Both the position numbers and the translations under genes were made by a program. Of a stretch of DNA of 64,000 nt, positions 27,398 through 35,834 are shown piece by piece. How positions within the stretch are numbered: the stretch's first letter is position 1; each line of letters starts with the position of its first letter. The notes beneath the pieces were generated by a model. The model did no database searches. It saw only the letters and a list, made by a program, of their open reading frames with translations, and had not been told where the DNA came from. This DNA comes from Georgenia muralis (GTDB lineage Bacteria; Actinomycetota; Actinomycetes; Actinomycetales; Actinomycetaceae), in NCBI RefSeq assembly GCF_003814705.1, contig NZ_RKRA01000001.1:2418001-2482000 (forward strand). The letters are read 5' to 3'.

Positions 27398-28291
27398 TCA
27401 CTCGGTCAGGCCCGCCTGGACCTCGGCGAGGATCTCCTGGAGCTCGGCGGCGTCCTGGTCGGCGAAGGATGCGGTGCCGCCCGCGGTCTCCTGGACCGCG
27501 TCGAGGACCTCCTGCTCGTGGTAGAGCTCGACGAGACGGGCGTAGGTCTCGTTGTCGGCGTCCTCGGCACGGGCCACCCAGATGTTGATGTAGGGCCGGG
27601 CGCCCTCGCTCTCGGCGCTGTCGGCGAAGATCGCGTCCTCGGGCGTGAGGCCCGCGTCGGCGACGAAGTCGTTGTTGACGACCGAGGCGGCCACCGAGTC
27701 CAGCGCGACGACGGTCTGGTTGGCCTCGACGGGGGTGACGGTGACCGTGGAGGCGGCCTCGTCGATGTCCGACGGCGTGGGCACGGTGCCGGCGTCGTCG
27801 GCGAGGGTGAGCAGCCCCGCCTCCTCGAGGACGAACAGGGCCCGGGCCTGGTTGGTGACGTCGTTGGGGATGGCGATCTCGGCGCCGTCGGGGATGTCGG
27901 CGACGTCGTCGTACTCCTGGGAGTACACGGCCAGCGGGTAGACCGCGGTGGCGCCGATCGGGGTGAGGTCCTGCCCGTCCGCCTCGTTGTACTGGGCGAG
28001 GTAGAGGATGTGCTGGAACTGGTTGAGGTCGAGGTCGCCGTCGGTCAGGGCCGGGTTGGGCTGGGTGTAGTCGCTGAAGTCGACGATCTCGACCGCGATG
28101 CCCTCCTCGGCGGCGAGGTCCTCGAAGATCGTCCACTCCGGGTTCGCGGCGCCGACGACGCCGATACGGACCGGGTCGTCCTCGGAGCCGCCGGCGGCCG
28201 AGGTGGCCTCCCCGCCGCCGCAGGCGGCCAGGGTCAGGGCGAGGGCGGCGCCGGCCGCGAGGGCGGCGGCGCGACGGGGGCGGAGCGTCAT
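27398..28291 (-). CDS. metQ: Methionine-binding lipoprotein
   Basis: 297 aa. The signal peptide ends in the lipobox LTLAACGG, giving a lipid-anchored N-terminal Cys. The NlpA/MetQ fold features are visible: IGVVGAANPEWTIFEDLA, VDFSDYTQPNPALTDGDLDL and NQFQHILYL. It captures methionine (or a related amino acid) outside the membrane for MetNI. ATG 28291 has AAGGA upstream. No S-box or SAM-IV riboswitch was recognised in the leader. Confidence 0.94.
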   Translation of the reverse strand: MTLRPRRAAALAAGAALALTLAACGGGEATSAAGGSEDDPVRIGVVGAANPEWTIFEDLAAEEGIAVEIVDFSDYTQPNPALTDGDLDLNQFQHILYLAQYNEADGQDLTPIGATAVYPLAVYSQEYDDVADIPDGAEIAIPNDVTNQARALFVLEEAGLLTLADDAGTVPTPSDIDEAASTVTVTPVEANQTVVALDSVAASVVNNDFVADAGLTPEDAIFADSAESEGARPYINIWVARAEDADNETYARLVELYHEQEVLDAVQETAGGTASFADQDAAELQEILAEVQAGLTE

Positions 28292-28484
28292 GGTGGTCCT
28301 TCTCTGGTCGGCGGGTGCACGAGGTGGTCCGGTGCGGCGGCGCCCGGGGCGCGGTCTCCAGGCTCGCCGCTGACCCCGCTCACGGGCGACCTGGGACCGG
28401 GTCGTCTCACCATCCGGGCACCGCCCGGCGGGGTTTGAGAGGAGCGTCACTCCCGCACGTCCCCGCGGCGGACGGACCGGCGGG

Positions 28485-29501
28485 TCAGGACGAGCCGCGA
28501 ACGACCAGGGCCGTGGGGAACTGGACGGACTCGGTGCCCCCGGTGCCCTCGAGCTGGGCCAGGAGCATCTCGACGGCGCGGCGGGACATCGCCGGGGCGG
28601 GGTTGACGACGGTCGTCAGCGGCGGGCGGGTGCGGGCGGCGAGGCCCATGTCGTCGAAGCCGACGACCCGGACCCGGTCCGGCACCGCGATCCCGCGGCC
28701 GCGCAGCACCTCCATCGCGGCCTCGGCCATGAGGTCGGAGGCGACGAACAGGCCGTCGACGTCCGGGTGGTCGTCGAGCAGCCGGCCGGTGGCGGCCGCG
28801 GCCGCGTCGGCGGTCCAGTCCGTGTGCTCGACGGCGTCGGTGGCCAGGCCCGCCGCGGCGACCACCTCGGCCCAGCCGGCGAGACGGTCGCGGCCGGCGG
28901 CCATGTCGGCGGGCCCGGCCACCGTGGCGGGGCGCCGCGCACCGCGGGCGAGGAGGTGCTCGGCGGCGAGCCGGCCCCCGCCGGCGTTGTCGACGTCAAC
29001 CCAGGTCAACGGCAGGGACGCGTCCCAGGGGCGGCCGATGAGCACCGCGGGCACGGCGGACTCCGCGAGCGCCTCGACGACGTTGTCCATCCGGTGGTGG
29101 GAGACGACGATGGCGCCGTCGGCGTGCCCGGCCCGGAGGTAGTTGACCATCCGGGCGGCGCGCTCGCCGGGCTGGCCCACCAGCAGGACGATCTGCAGGT
29201 CGGTGCTCGACAGGGCCGTGGTCACGCCGTGGAGCACGGTCGCGAAGAACGGGTCGGTGAACAGGGTCGAGTCGGACTCCGGGATGACCACGGCGATGGA
29301 GTCGGTGCGCCGGGTCACCAGGCTGCGGGCTGCCTGGTTGGGGCGGTAACCGATCTCGCGCACCGCGGCCTCGACGGCCGCCCTGGCCTCCGGGCTGACC
29401 CGCTCCCCGCCGCGCACGGCTCGCGACGCCGTCGCCCGGGAGACCCCTGCGAGCCGGGCGACCTCGACGAGGGTGGGGGCCGGTGAGCCGGTCCTGGTCA
29501 T
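28485..29501 (-). CDS. LacI-family transcriptional regulator (CebR-like)
   Basis: 338 aa. The N-terminal helix-turn-helix with hinge helix (TLVEVARLAGVSRATASRAV, then GYRPNQAARSLVTRR) is followed by a periplasmic-binding-like sugar domain (SIAVVIPESDSTLFTDPFFA through VRVVGFDDMGLAA). It is downstream of the beta-glucoside importer/GH1 operon, separated by a terminator, so it has its own promoter. It is the likely binder of the two TGGGAGCGCTCTCA operators at 34485-34534, the site type of CebR-like repressors relieved by cellobiose. The effector is inferred. Confidence 0.9.
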   Translation of the reverse strand: MTRTGSPAPTLVEVARLAGVSRATASRAVRGGERVSPEARAAVEAAVREIGYRPNQAARSLVTRRTDSIAVVIPESDSTLFTDPFFATVLHGVTTALSSTDLQIVLLVGQPGERAARMVNYLRAGHADGAIVVSHHRMDNVVEALAESAVPAVLIGRPWDASLPLTWVDVDNAGGGRLAAEHLLARGARRPATVAGPADMAAGRDRLAGWAEVVAAAGLATDAVEHTDWTADAAAAATGRLLDDHPDVDGLFVASDLMAEAAMEVLRGRGIAVPDRVRVVGFDDMGLAARTRPPLTTVVNPAPAMSRRAVEMLLAQLEGTGGTESVQFPTALVVRGSS

Positions 29502-29556
29502 CGTCGCCCCCGTTCCGTTCGTCCGTGCGGGGCGTGGTCGCCCCAGGTGGAGTCTG

Positions 29557-29590
29557 CCACCCGCCGGGCCGCGCAGGGCCCGGCGGGTGG
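29557..29590 (-). terminator. Terminator after the GH1 operon
   Basis: A perfect 14-bp stem (29557-29570 with 29577-29590), loop GCGCAG, beginning about 40 nt past the GH1 stop on the minus strand. Confidence 0.8.
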
Positions 29591-29629
29591 GTCCCGCGCC
29601 GCCCGGCCGCCGCCCCCGGCCGGGCGGTC

Positions 29630-31144
29630 CTAGCCCTCGCCGCCCGGCAGGGACCGGCTGTGGGTGAGGTCGGCGTACCACAGGGCGCTGGTCTTGGGGG
29701 TGCGCTCGAGGGTGTCGTAGTCGACCCGGACGACGCCGAACCGCTTGCCGTACCCGAAGGCCCACTCAAAGTTGTCGAGCAGGGACCACACGAAGTACCC
29801 GCGCACGTCCGCGCCGGCGGCCACCGCGTCGGTGACCGCGGCGAGGTGGGCGGCGACGTAGTCCCGGCGCTCGGCGTCGTCGACGAACCCCTGCGCGTCG
29901 GGGACGTCGTCGAACGCGGCGCCGTTCTCGGTGACGTACACGGGGATGCCGGCCGGGCCGGTGTACTCCTGCTGGAGCCGCACGAGGAGTCGGGTGAGGC
30001 CCTCGGGCTGGACCTCCCAGCCCATGGCGGTCGTCGGCAGGCCCCGGGGCACCGCCCGCAGGTGCTCGGACCCGACGAACGGGCTGCGGCGCTGGCGCCC
30101 CCCGAGGGTGGCCTGCGGCGTCGTCGCGTCCGCCGGCCGCCCGTCCGCGGCGAGGCCGGTGGTGGCGCCGCCGTTGTAGTAGTTGACGCCGAGGAAGTCC
30201 AGGGGCGCGGAGATCCTGGCGAGGTCCCCGTCGCGGACGAGGCCGTCCGGCCAGTGCTCGGCCATGTCGCGGCGCACGTCGTCGGGGTACTCCCCGCGCA
30301 GCACCGGGTCGAGGAAGATCCGGTTGAACGCGCCGTCCACCCGCCGGGCGGCGTCGACGTCGGCGGGCTCGGCCGGGTCGGCGGGGTCGGAGACCGTGAG
30401 GTTGAGCGTGATCCCGAGGCGCAGGTCGGCGTCGCGCTCGCGCAGGGCCCCCACCGCGAGGCCGTGCCCGAGGAGGAGGTGGTGCGCGGCAGCGACCGCC
30501 TCGGCGGGGTCGGTGTGGCCGGGGGCGTGCTCCCCGGCGGCGTAGGACAGGAACGAGGAGCACCAGGGCTCGTTGAGCGTGGTGATGTGCCGGACCCGGT
30601 CGCCGAGCGCCTCGTGGACGCTGACGGCGTACTCGGCGAAGCGGTGGGCGGTGTCCCGGTCGGTCCAGCCGCCGCGGTCCTGCAGCGCCTGCGGCAGGTC
30701 CCAGTGGTAGAGCGTGAGCCAGGGGGTGATCCCGGCGCCGAGGAGCTCGTCGACGAGGCGGGAGTAGAAGTCCAGCCCCGCGGGGTTGACCGGGCCGCCG
30801 TCGGGGCGCACCCGCGCCCACGAGGTGGAGAAGCGGTAGGCGTCCAGGCCGAGGTCGGCCATGAGGGCGACGTCCTCGCGGTAGCGGTGGTAGTGGTCGA
30901 CGGCGACCGTGCCGTCGTCACCGTTGACGACGGCGCCCGGGACCCGGCAGAACGTGTCCCAGATGGAGTCGGTGCGCCCGTCCTCATGGGCGGCGCCCTC
31001 GATCTGGAAGGCGGCCGTGGCGGCGCCGAGGACGAACCCCGGGGGCATGGCCCGGCCGGTGCCCGCAGGGCGGGTGGCCTCGGCCGTGGTGGCGGCCTCG
31101 GCCGTGGTGGCGGCCTCGGCCGTGGTGGCGGCGGTGGGGTTCAT
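29630..31144 (-). CDS. bglB: GH1 family beta-glucosidase
   Basis: 504 aa. Cleaves imported beta-glucosides such as cellobiose in the cytoplasm. The catalytic acid is in TTLNEPWCSS and the nucleophile in VYVTENGAAF; the N-terminal FVLGAATAAFQIEGA and C-terminal VWSLLDNFEWAFGY are family marks. The ATG at 31144 overlaps the permease stop (ATGA) and adds a 32-residue low-complexity tail containing ATTAEA repeats. The conserved domain starts at an internal Met (31048), an alternative start. It is the last gene of the operon. Confidence 0.94.
   Translation of the reverse strand: MNPTAATTAEAATTAEAATTAEATRPAGTGRAMPPGFVLGAATAAFQIEGAAHEDGRTDSIWDTFCRVPGAVVNGDDGTVAVDHYHRYREDVALMADLGLDAYRFSTSWARVRPDGGPVNPAGLDFYSRLVDELLGAGITPWLTLYHWDLPQALQDRGGWTDRDTAHRFAEYAVSVHEALGDRVRHITTLNEPWCSSFLSYAAGEHAPGHTDPAEAVAAAHHLLLGHGLAVGALRERDADLRLGITLNLTVSDPADPAEPADVDAARRVDGAFNRIFLDPVLRGEYPDDVRRDMAEHWPDGLVRDGDLARISAPLDFLGVNYYNGGATTGLAADGRPADATTPQATLGGRQRRSPFVGSEHLRAVPRGLPTTAMGWEVQPEGLTRLLVRLQQEYTGPAGIPVYVTENGAAFDDVPDAQGFVDDAERRDYVAAHLAAVTDAVAAGADVRGYFVWSLLDNFEWAFGYGKRFGVVRVDYDTLERTPKTSALWYADLTHSRSLPGGEG
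31077..31130 (-). repeat. 18-bp in-frame tandem repeat in the GH1 gene
   Basis: Three perfect 18-bp copies (31077-31094, 31095-31112, 31113-31130) encode the ATTAEA repeats of the GH1 N-terminal tail. Copy-number change would stay in frame. Confidence 0.9.
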
Positions 31145-32046
31145 CCCTTGACAGCTCCTTGCATGATGCCGGTGACCAGGTGGCGGCCGGCGAGGGCGAA
31201 GACGACGACCAGGGGCAGCGTGGCGGCCACGACCCCGGCCATGATGAGCGAGTAGTCCTTGAAGTAGGAGGCCTGCAGCAGCTGCACGGCCACCGTGAGG
31301 GTGGGGTTGGTCGAGCCGAGGACGATGAACGGCCAGAAGAAGTTCGTCCAGGAGCCCACGAACGTGAACAGCGCGAGCATCGCCGCGGCGGGCCGGGCGG
31401 CGGGCATCGCCACGTGCCAGAACGTGCGGATCATCGAGCACCCGTCCACGCGGGCGGCCTCGACGAGCTCGTAGGGCAGGGCCTCGGAGAGGTACTGGGT
31501 CATCCAGAACACGCCGAACGCGGTGACCATGCCCGGGACGATGACCGCCTGGAGCTGGCCGACCCAGCCGAGCTCGGACATGACGATGAACAGCGGCACG
31601 ATGCCGAGCTGGGTGGGCACCGCCATCGTCGCGATGACGAACACCAGCAGCGGCCCGCGCCCCCGGAAGCGCAGCTTGGCGAAGGAGTACCCGGCCAGGG
31701 TGGAGAAGACGACGACGGAGAAGGCCGTCGCGGTGGAGACGATGAGACTGTTGCCGAGCGCACGCCAGAACTGGATGTCGGAGTCGACCACGCGGCGCAG
31801 GTTCTCGAGCAGGTTGCCCTCCGGGACGAGGGAGGGCACCGGGTTCTGGGCGATGGTGGCCGCGTCGGAGGAGGCGAGCAGGATCGCGTAGTAGATGGGG
31901 TAGACCGAGACGAGGAGCACCACCGTGAGGAGGGTGTAGGTGACCCAGCCGGGGCGGCGGTTCACGCCGCCGCGGCGGCGGGCGGCCGCGCGGGCGGCGC
32001 CGGGTCCGGCGGTCTGACGGATGACGGCGATCGACGGGGCGCTCAC
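31141..32046 (-). CDS. Sugar ABC transporter permease (MalG-like)
   Basis: 301 aa, six transmembrane helices, with the EAA loop LVEAARVDGCSMIRTFWHVA that docks the ATPase. The C-terminus GRHLVTGIMQGAVKG is typical of carbohydrate (CUT1) permeases. GTG 32046 overlaps the stop of the partner permease. It works with the neighbouring permease and binding protein in beta-glucoside uptake. Confidence 0.93.
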   Translation of the reverse strand: MSAPSIAVIRQTAGPGAARAAARRRGGVNRRPGWVTYTLLTVVLLVSVYPIYYAILLASSDAATIAQNPVPSLVPEGNLLENLRRVVDSDIQFWRALGNSLIVSTATAFSVVVFSTLAGYSFAKLRFRGRGPLLVFVIATMAVPTQLGIVPLFIVMSELGWVGQLQAVIVPGMVTAFGVFWMTQYLSEALPYELVEAARVDGCSMIRTFWHVAMPAARPAAAMLALFTFVGSWTNFFWPFIVLGSTNPTLTVAVQLLQASYFKDYSLIMAGVVAATLPLVVVFALAGRHLVTGIMQGAVKG

Positions 32047-33044
32047 TTGGCCCCTCCCTTCGTGGCGGCGCCGGCGGAGGCGATCTTGCGGGTGAGGGCG
32101 AAGTTCAGCAGGCCGATGGCCACGATGATGAGGAAGAGGATCCAGGCGACGGCCGAGGCCCGGCCGAAGCTCTTCTGGGCCCCCCAGCCGAGCTCGTAGA
32201 GATACATCGTCACGGTCATCCACTGCCGGTCCGCGCCGCCCTGCCCGAGGGTGTCGAACATGCGCGGCTCGTCGAAGATCTGCAGCCCACCGATGGTGGA
32301 GGTGATGACCACGAAGATCAGCGTGGGCCGCAGCATCGGCACGGTCACGGAGAGGAACTGGCGCAGCCGTCCGGCACCGTCGATGACGGCCGCTTCGTAC
32401 AGGTCCCGCGGGACGGCCTGCATCGCGGCGAGGAGGATGAGGGTGTTGTAGCCGGTCCAGCGGAAGTTCACCATCGTCGCGATGGCCACGTGGCTCGCCA
32501 GCGGGTCGGAGTGCCACCCGATCGGGTCCAGGCCCACGCCGGCGAGGACGGTGTTGATGAGGCCGGACTGGTCGGCGAACATCTTGGAGAAGATCAGGGC
32601 CACCGCGACCGGGGCGACGACGTAGGGCAGCAGCACACCCATGCGCCAGAAGGTCTTCGCGCGCAGGTTGGCGTCCAGGACGGCCGCCACCACGATGGCG
32701 ACGATGAGCTGGGGCACCGAGGACAGGAGGAAGATGCTGAAGGTGTTGCGCAGGGCGGTGAGGAAGCGCGGCTGGGTGAGGACGTCCACGTAGTTCTGGA
32801 GCCCGACGAAGCCGCCCTGGCCGCCGATGAGGTGCCAGTCGTGCACCGAGACGTACGCGGTGTAGACGATGGGGAACAGGCCCGCGACGGCGAAGACGAG
32901 GAAGAACGGGGCGATGTAGAGGTAGGGCGAGAAGGTGACGTCCCACCGGGCCAGGCGCTGACGCAGCCCGCGGGGGCCGGTGTCGCGGCGGGCGGTGGGC
33001 CGGGATGGCGCGGGCGTCGGCGGCGCCGGGGTGGTGACGGCCAT
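32043..33044 (-). CDS. Sugar ABC transporter permease (MalF-like)
   Basis: 333 aa, six transmembrane helices after a 40-residue proline-rich cytoplasmic tail. The EAA loop is LYEAAVIDGAGRLRQFLSVT. It pairs with the second permease. The start has GGAGG upstream. No ATPase gene accompanies the operon, so a shared MsiK-type ATPase elsewhere must energise it. Confidence 0.93.
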   Translation of the reverse strand: MAVTTPAPPTPAPSRPTARRDTGPRGLRQRLARWDVTFSPYLYIAPFFLVFAVAGLFPIVYTAYVSVHDWHLIGGQGGFVGLQNYVDVLTQPRFLTALRNTFSIFLLSSVPQLIVAIVVAAVLDANLRAKTFWRMGVLLPYVVAPVAVALIFSKMFADQSGLINTVLAGVGLDPIGWHSDPLASHVAIATMVNFRWTGYNTLILLAAMQAVPRDLYEAAVIDGAGRLRQFLSVTVPMLRPTLIFVVITSTIGGLQIFDEPRMFDTLGQGGADRQWMTVTMYLYELGWGAQKSFGRASAVAWILFLIIVAIGLLNFALTRKIASAGAATKGGAK

Positions 33045-33108
33045 GAGGGACCTCCGGGACGGGCTGAGGGGGCGGGGGCCGGCCGGACAGCCGGCCCCCG
33101 CCCGGCTG

Positions 33109-34416
33109 TCAGAGACCGAGCTCGTCGAAGGCGGTCAGGGCCTTCTCCCACGAGGTGGCGGCGTCGTCGGTGCCGTTGGCGTCGACGCGGACGATGGCGT
33201 CGGAGACGGCCAGGTGGATGGCGAAGTAGTTCGGGCCCTTGAACGGGGTGACCGAGACGGCCTCGGCCCGGTTGGCGAGGATCTCGCCGGTGGGCGCGTC
33301 GTTGAAGAACGCGTTGGTCTGACCCAGGAGCTCCTCGCTCTCGAGCGCCTCGACCTGGCTGGGGAAGGTGCCCTTGGAGATGAACGCCTTGACCTGCTGC
33401 TCCGGCGCGGTCAGCCAGGCGGCGAGCGCCTTGGCCTCCTCGGGGTGCTCGCCCTGCGCCGGGACGGTGAGGAAGGAGCCCCCCCAGTTGCCGCCACCGC
33501 CGGGGAAGACGTCGGCGATGTCCCAGCCCTCGACGCCGGCCGCGTTGCCCTCGATGACCCCGAGCATCCAGCCCGGCGCCAGCATGGTGGCGAAGCCGTC
33601 GTTCTGGAAGGCGTTGGTCCAGTCCTCGCCCCACTGCTCGAGGCCCGCGGAGAGCCCGTCGTCGACGGCGGCGGTGAGGACCTGGTCGTACAGCGCCTTG
33701 ACGTCGCTGTTCTCGGCGAGGTCCTTGGCGGTGCCGTCGGTCTCCTCGTAGGCGTTGGGGAGCTGGTTGACCATGCCCTGGTACGTCGCCTGGGCCGAGT
33801 CGAACCACGGCACGTCGGAGCTCTCGGCGAACTGGCGGCCCACCTCGAAGTAGGTCTCCCAGTCACCCTCGAGCAGCTCGGCCACCTCCTCGCGGTCGGT
33901 GGGCAGGCCGGCCTCGGCGAAGAGGTCGCTGCGGTACGCCACGGCCTCCGGGCCGATGTCGGTGCCGTAGCCGATGAGCTTGCCGTCGGCGGTGGTGGCC
34001 TGCTCGACCTTCCAGTCGAGCCAGCGGCCCTCGAGCTCGGGGTCGGCGAGGTCGACGAACTGGTCGGGGTACTGCATGAGCTCCGGCAGCCAGTCGACCT
34101 CGATGGCCTCGACGTCGGCCAGGCCGGAACCGGCGGCCAGACGGGTGTTCATGTTGTCGCGAGCCTCGTTGGAGGTCGCCGCCTTCTTGTGCTCGACGGT
34201 GATGCCCGGGTTCTCGGCCATGTACTCGTCGAGGAGCTCCTCGTAGCCGAACTCGTTGAACGTGGCGACCGTGAGGGTGATGTCACCGGCCTCCTCGGTC
34301 GAGCCGCCGCCGCCGGCGGCGGCGTCGCCGTCGGCCTCGGTGCCGCCGCAGGCGGCGAGGACCAGGCTGAGCCCGGCCAGACCGGCCGCACCGGCCGTGA
34401 GACGTGTGATGCGCAC
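33109..34416 (-). CDS. Sugar-binding lipoprotein (CebE-like) of an ABC importer
   Basis: 435 aa. Signal peptide with lipobox LVLAACGG; cluster B extracellular solute-binding fold (ITLTVATFNEFGYEELLDEY, WMLGVIEGNAAGVEGWD, AFISKGTFPSQV). Several exposed tryptophans suit an oligosaccharide ligand. The neighbouring GH1 enzyme and the CebR-like operators point to cellobiose or cello-oligosaccharides. It is the first gene of the operon, and the promoter region is 34485-34534. Confidence 0.93.
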   Translation of the reverse strand: MRITRLTAGAAGLAGLSLVLAACGGTEADGDAAAGGGGSTEEAGDITLTVATFNEFGYEELLDEYMAENPGITVEHKKAATSNEARDNMNTRLAAGSGLADVEAIEVDWLPELMQYPDQFVDLADPELEGRWLDWKVEQATTADGKLIGYGTDIGPEAVAYRSDLFAEAGLPTDREEVAELLEGDWETYFEVGRQFAESSDVPWFDSAQATYQGMVNQLPNAYEETDGTAKDLAENSDVKALYDQVLTAAVDDGLSAGLEQWGEDWTNAFQNDGFATMLAPGWMLGVIEGNAAGVEGWDIADVFPGGGGNWGGSFLTVPAQGEHPEEAKALAAWLTAPEQQVKAFISKGTFPSQVEALESEELLGQTNAFFNDAPTGEILANRAEAVSVTPFKGPNYFAIHLAVSDAIVRVDANGTDDAATSWEKALTAFDELGL

Positions 34417-34484
34417 TGAGACTCCTTCGTCGTGTGCGGCGGTGAGGCCGCCTGCGGTCGGGGCCGGGGGGTTCCGGACCCTGG

Positions 34485-34534
34485 TGTGGGAGCGCTCTCA
34501 CAAAAGCGAGAAACATAGCGTGGGAGCGCTCTCA
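34485..34534 (-). promoter_or_regulatory. Two CebR-like operators flanking the importer promoter
   Basis: TGGGAGCGCTCTCA occurs twice in the same orientation, at 34487-34500 and 34521-34534, 34 bp apart. The first extends to an 18-bp near-palindrome (34485-34502). The unusually AT-rich segment between them contains TATGTT on the minus strand (34512-34517), a candidate -10. Both sites match the TGGGAGCGCTCCCA consensus of actinobacterial CebR-type LacI repressors. Bound repressor would cover the promoter. Confidence 0.8.
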
Positions 34535-34627
34535 CGGGATGGTTCGAGGATGACAGAGCCAGCCCGGGCGCGTCAAGCACGATGTGCGACGTGCCCCGTC
34601 ACGTCCGCGCGGTGGCGCCCGTCGCGG

Positions 34628-34633
34628 TAGGTT
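34628..34633 (+). promoter_or_regulatory. Leaderless-type -10 element of the ATP-grasp gene
   Basis: TAGGTT stands 6 nt before the GTG at 34640. Confidence 0.5.
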
Positions 34634-34639
34634 GAGCGC

Positions 34640-35551
34640 GTGCCGAAGCCGATCGTGAACCTCGTGACCAGCGCCTCGCAGCCCCGCCTCGCCGCCGACG
34701 ACGCCGGCCTGCCGGACGCCCTCGCCGATCGGGGTATCGAGCCGCGGATCAGCGTCTGGGACGACCCGTCCGTGGACTGGAGTCAGGGGATGTCCGTCGT
34801 GCGGTCGGTGCACGACTACGCCCACCAGCGCGAGAAGTTCCTCGACTGGGCCGAGTCGGTGCCGCGCCTGGTCAACCACCCCGACGTGCTCCGGTGGAAC
34901 ACCGACAAGCACTACATGCTCGAGCTGGAGAAGCGGGGCATGCCCATCATCCCGACCACCTGGCTGGAGCCGGCCGCCGGCCTCAGCAAGCACCAGCTGC
35001 ACACGCGGTTCCCCGCGAGCGGCGACTTCGTCGTCAAGCCGGCGGTGTCCTCCGGCGCCCACGACACCGGTCGGTACACCTCCAACGACGCGCGCTCGCG
35101 TCAGGCGGCGATCGCCCACGCCACCGAGCTGCTCGCGGAGGGGCGCACGGTCATGGTCCAGCGGTACCTGGAGTCGGTGGACCGCCGTGGGGAGACCGCG
35201 CTGATCTTCATGAACGGCCTGGTCTCGCACGCGGTGGAGAAGGACGCGATGCTCCACGGCCCGTTCCGTCAGCAGGCCGACGCCCCGGAGGAGGTGGCCC
35301 ACCCCCGGCATGCCACGCCCGCGGAGTGGCGGCTGGGGGAGAGTGCGCGCACGGCGATCCACTCCTACATCAAGAGCCGGATCGGCCGTGACGAGCAGCT
35401 CGTCTACTGTCGGGTCGACGTCGTCGAGGGCGACGGCGGCCAGATGTACGTCATGGAGGTCTCGCTCGTCGACGCCTCCCTGTACCTCTCGACGACGCCC
35501 GGCGCGGTCGAGAACTTCGCCGACGCGATCTCGGTCCGCGCCTTCTGGTGA
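34640..35551 (+). CDS. ATP-grasp domain protein
   Basis: 303 aa. The ATP-grasp core is recognisable: NTDKHYMLELEKRGMPIIPT (lid entry), GDFVVKPAVSSGAHDTGRY (ATP-binding Lys and flexible loop), MVQRYLESV, and VYCRVDVVEG with VMEVSLVDASLYL for the Mg-binding acidic residues. It resembles glutathione-synthetase-like ligases that join a carboxylate to an amine through an acyl phosphate, but the substrate is unknown and no biosynthetic partner is adjacent. GTG 34640 is chosen for TAGGTT 6 nt upstream. It diverges from the sugar-importer operon. Confidence 0.85.
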   Translation: MPKPIVNLVTSASQPRLAADDAGLPDALADRGIEPRISVWDDPSVDWSQGMSVVRSVHDYAHQREKFLDWAESVPRLVNHPDVLRWNTDKHYMLELEKRGMPIIPTTWLEPAAGLSKHQLHTRFPASGDFVVKPAVSSGAHDTGRYTSNDARSRQAAIAHATELLAEGRTVMVQRYLESVDRRGETALIFMNGLVSHAVEKDAMLHGPFRQQADAPEEVAHPRHATPAEWRLGESARTAIHSYIKSRIGRDEQLVYCRVDVVEGDGGQMYVMEVSLVDASLYLSTTPGAVENFADAISVRAFW

Positions 35552-35630
35552 GTCCGGGCGGGTTCGTCGACGGAGCCGCCCCGGCCGGCGGGGTGCACCC
35601 CGGCGTCTGCTCGGGTCGAGGACCACGGAG

Positions 35631-35675
35631 CGATGGCAAGGCCCCCGGCGGTGAACCGCGGGGGCCTTGCCATCG
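35631..35675. terminator. Terminator shared by the ATP-grasp gene and tRNA-His
   Basis: A perfect 17-bp stem (35631-35647 with 35659-35675). It lies one base beyond the 3' end of tRNA-His (minus strand) and about 80 nt after the ATP-grasp stop. Confidence 0.85.
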
Positions 35676-35676
35676 G

Positions 35677-35750
35677 GGTGAGTAACGGGGCTTGAACCCG
35701 CGACCTCCTGGACCACAACCAGGCGCTCTACCGGCTGAGCTATACCCACC
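35677..35750 (-). tRNA. tRNA-His (anticodon GUG)
   Basis: 74 nt including the extra 5' G(-1), which pairs with C73. Acceptor GTGGGTA/TACTCAC, anticodon stem CCTGG/CCAGG with loop TTGTGGT (GTG), T-arm GCGGGTTCAAGCCCCGT. A terminator begins one base after it. Confidence 0.97.
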
Positions 35751-35834
35751 ATGCCTGTGCCGGCGAACCGGCGGCGACGACCAAGCATAGCCGACCGGCG
35801 CACGCCGCCGGGACCGCTGTCGCGGTGGCGTGGG

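Noticed and set aside
28292-28484. Possible SAM riboswitch upstream of metQ
   Set aside because: The leader has GC hairpins, but I could not match the SAM-I or SAM-IV core sequences. A covariance-model scan would settle it.
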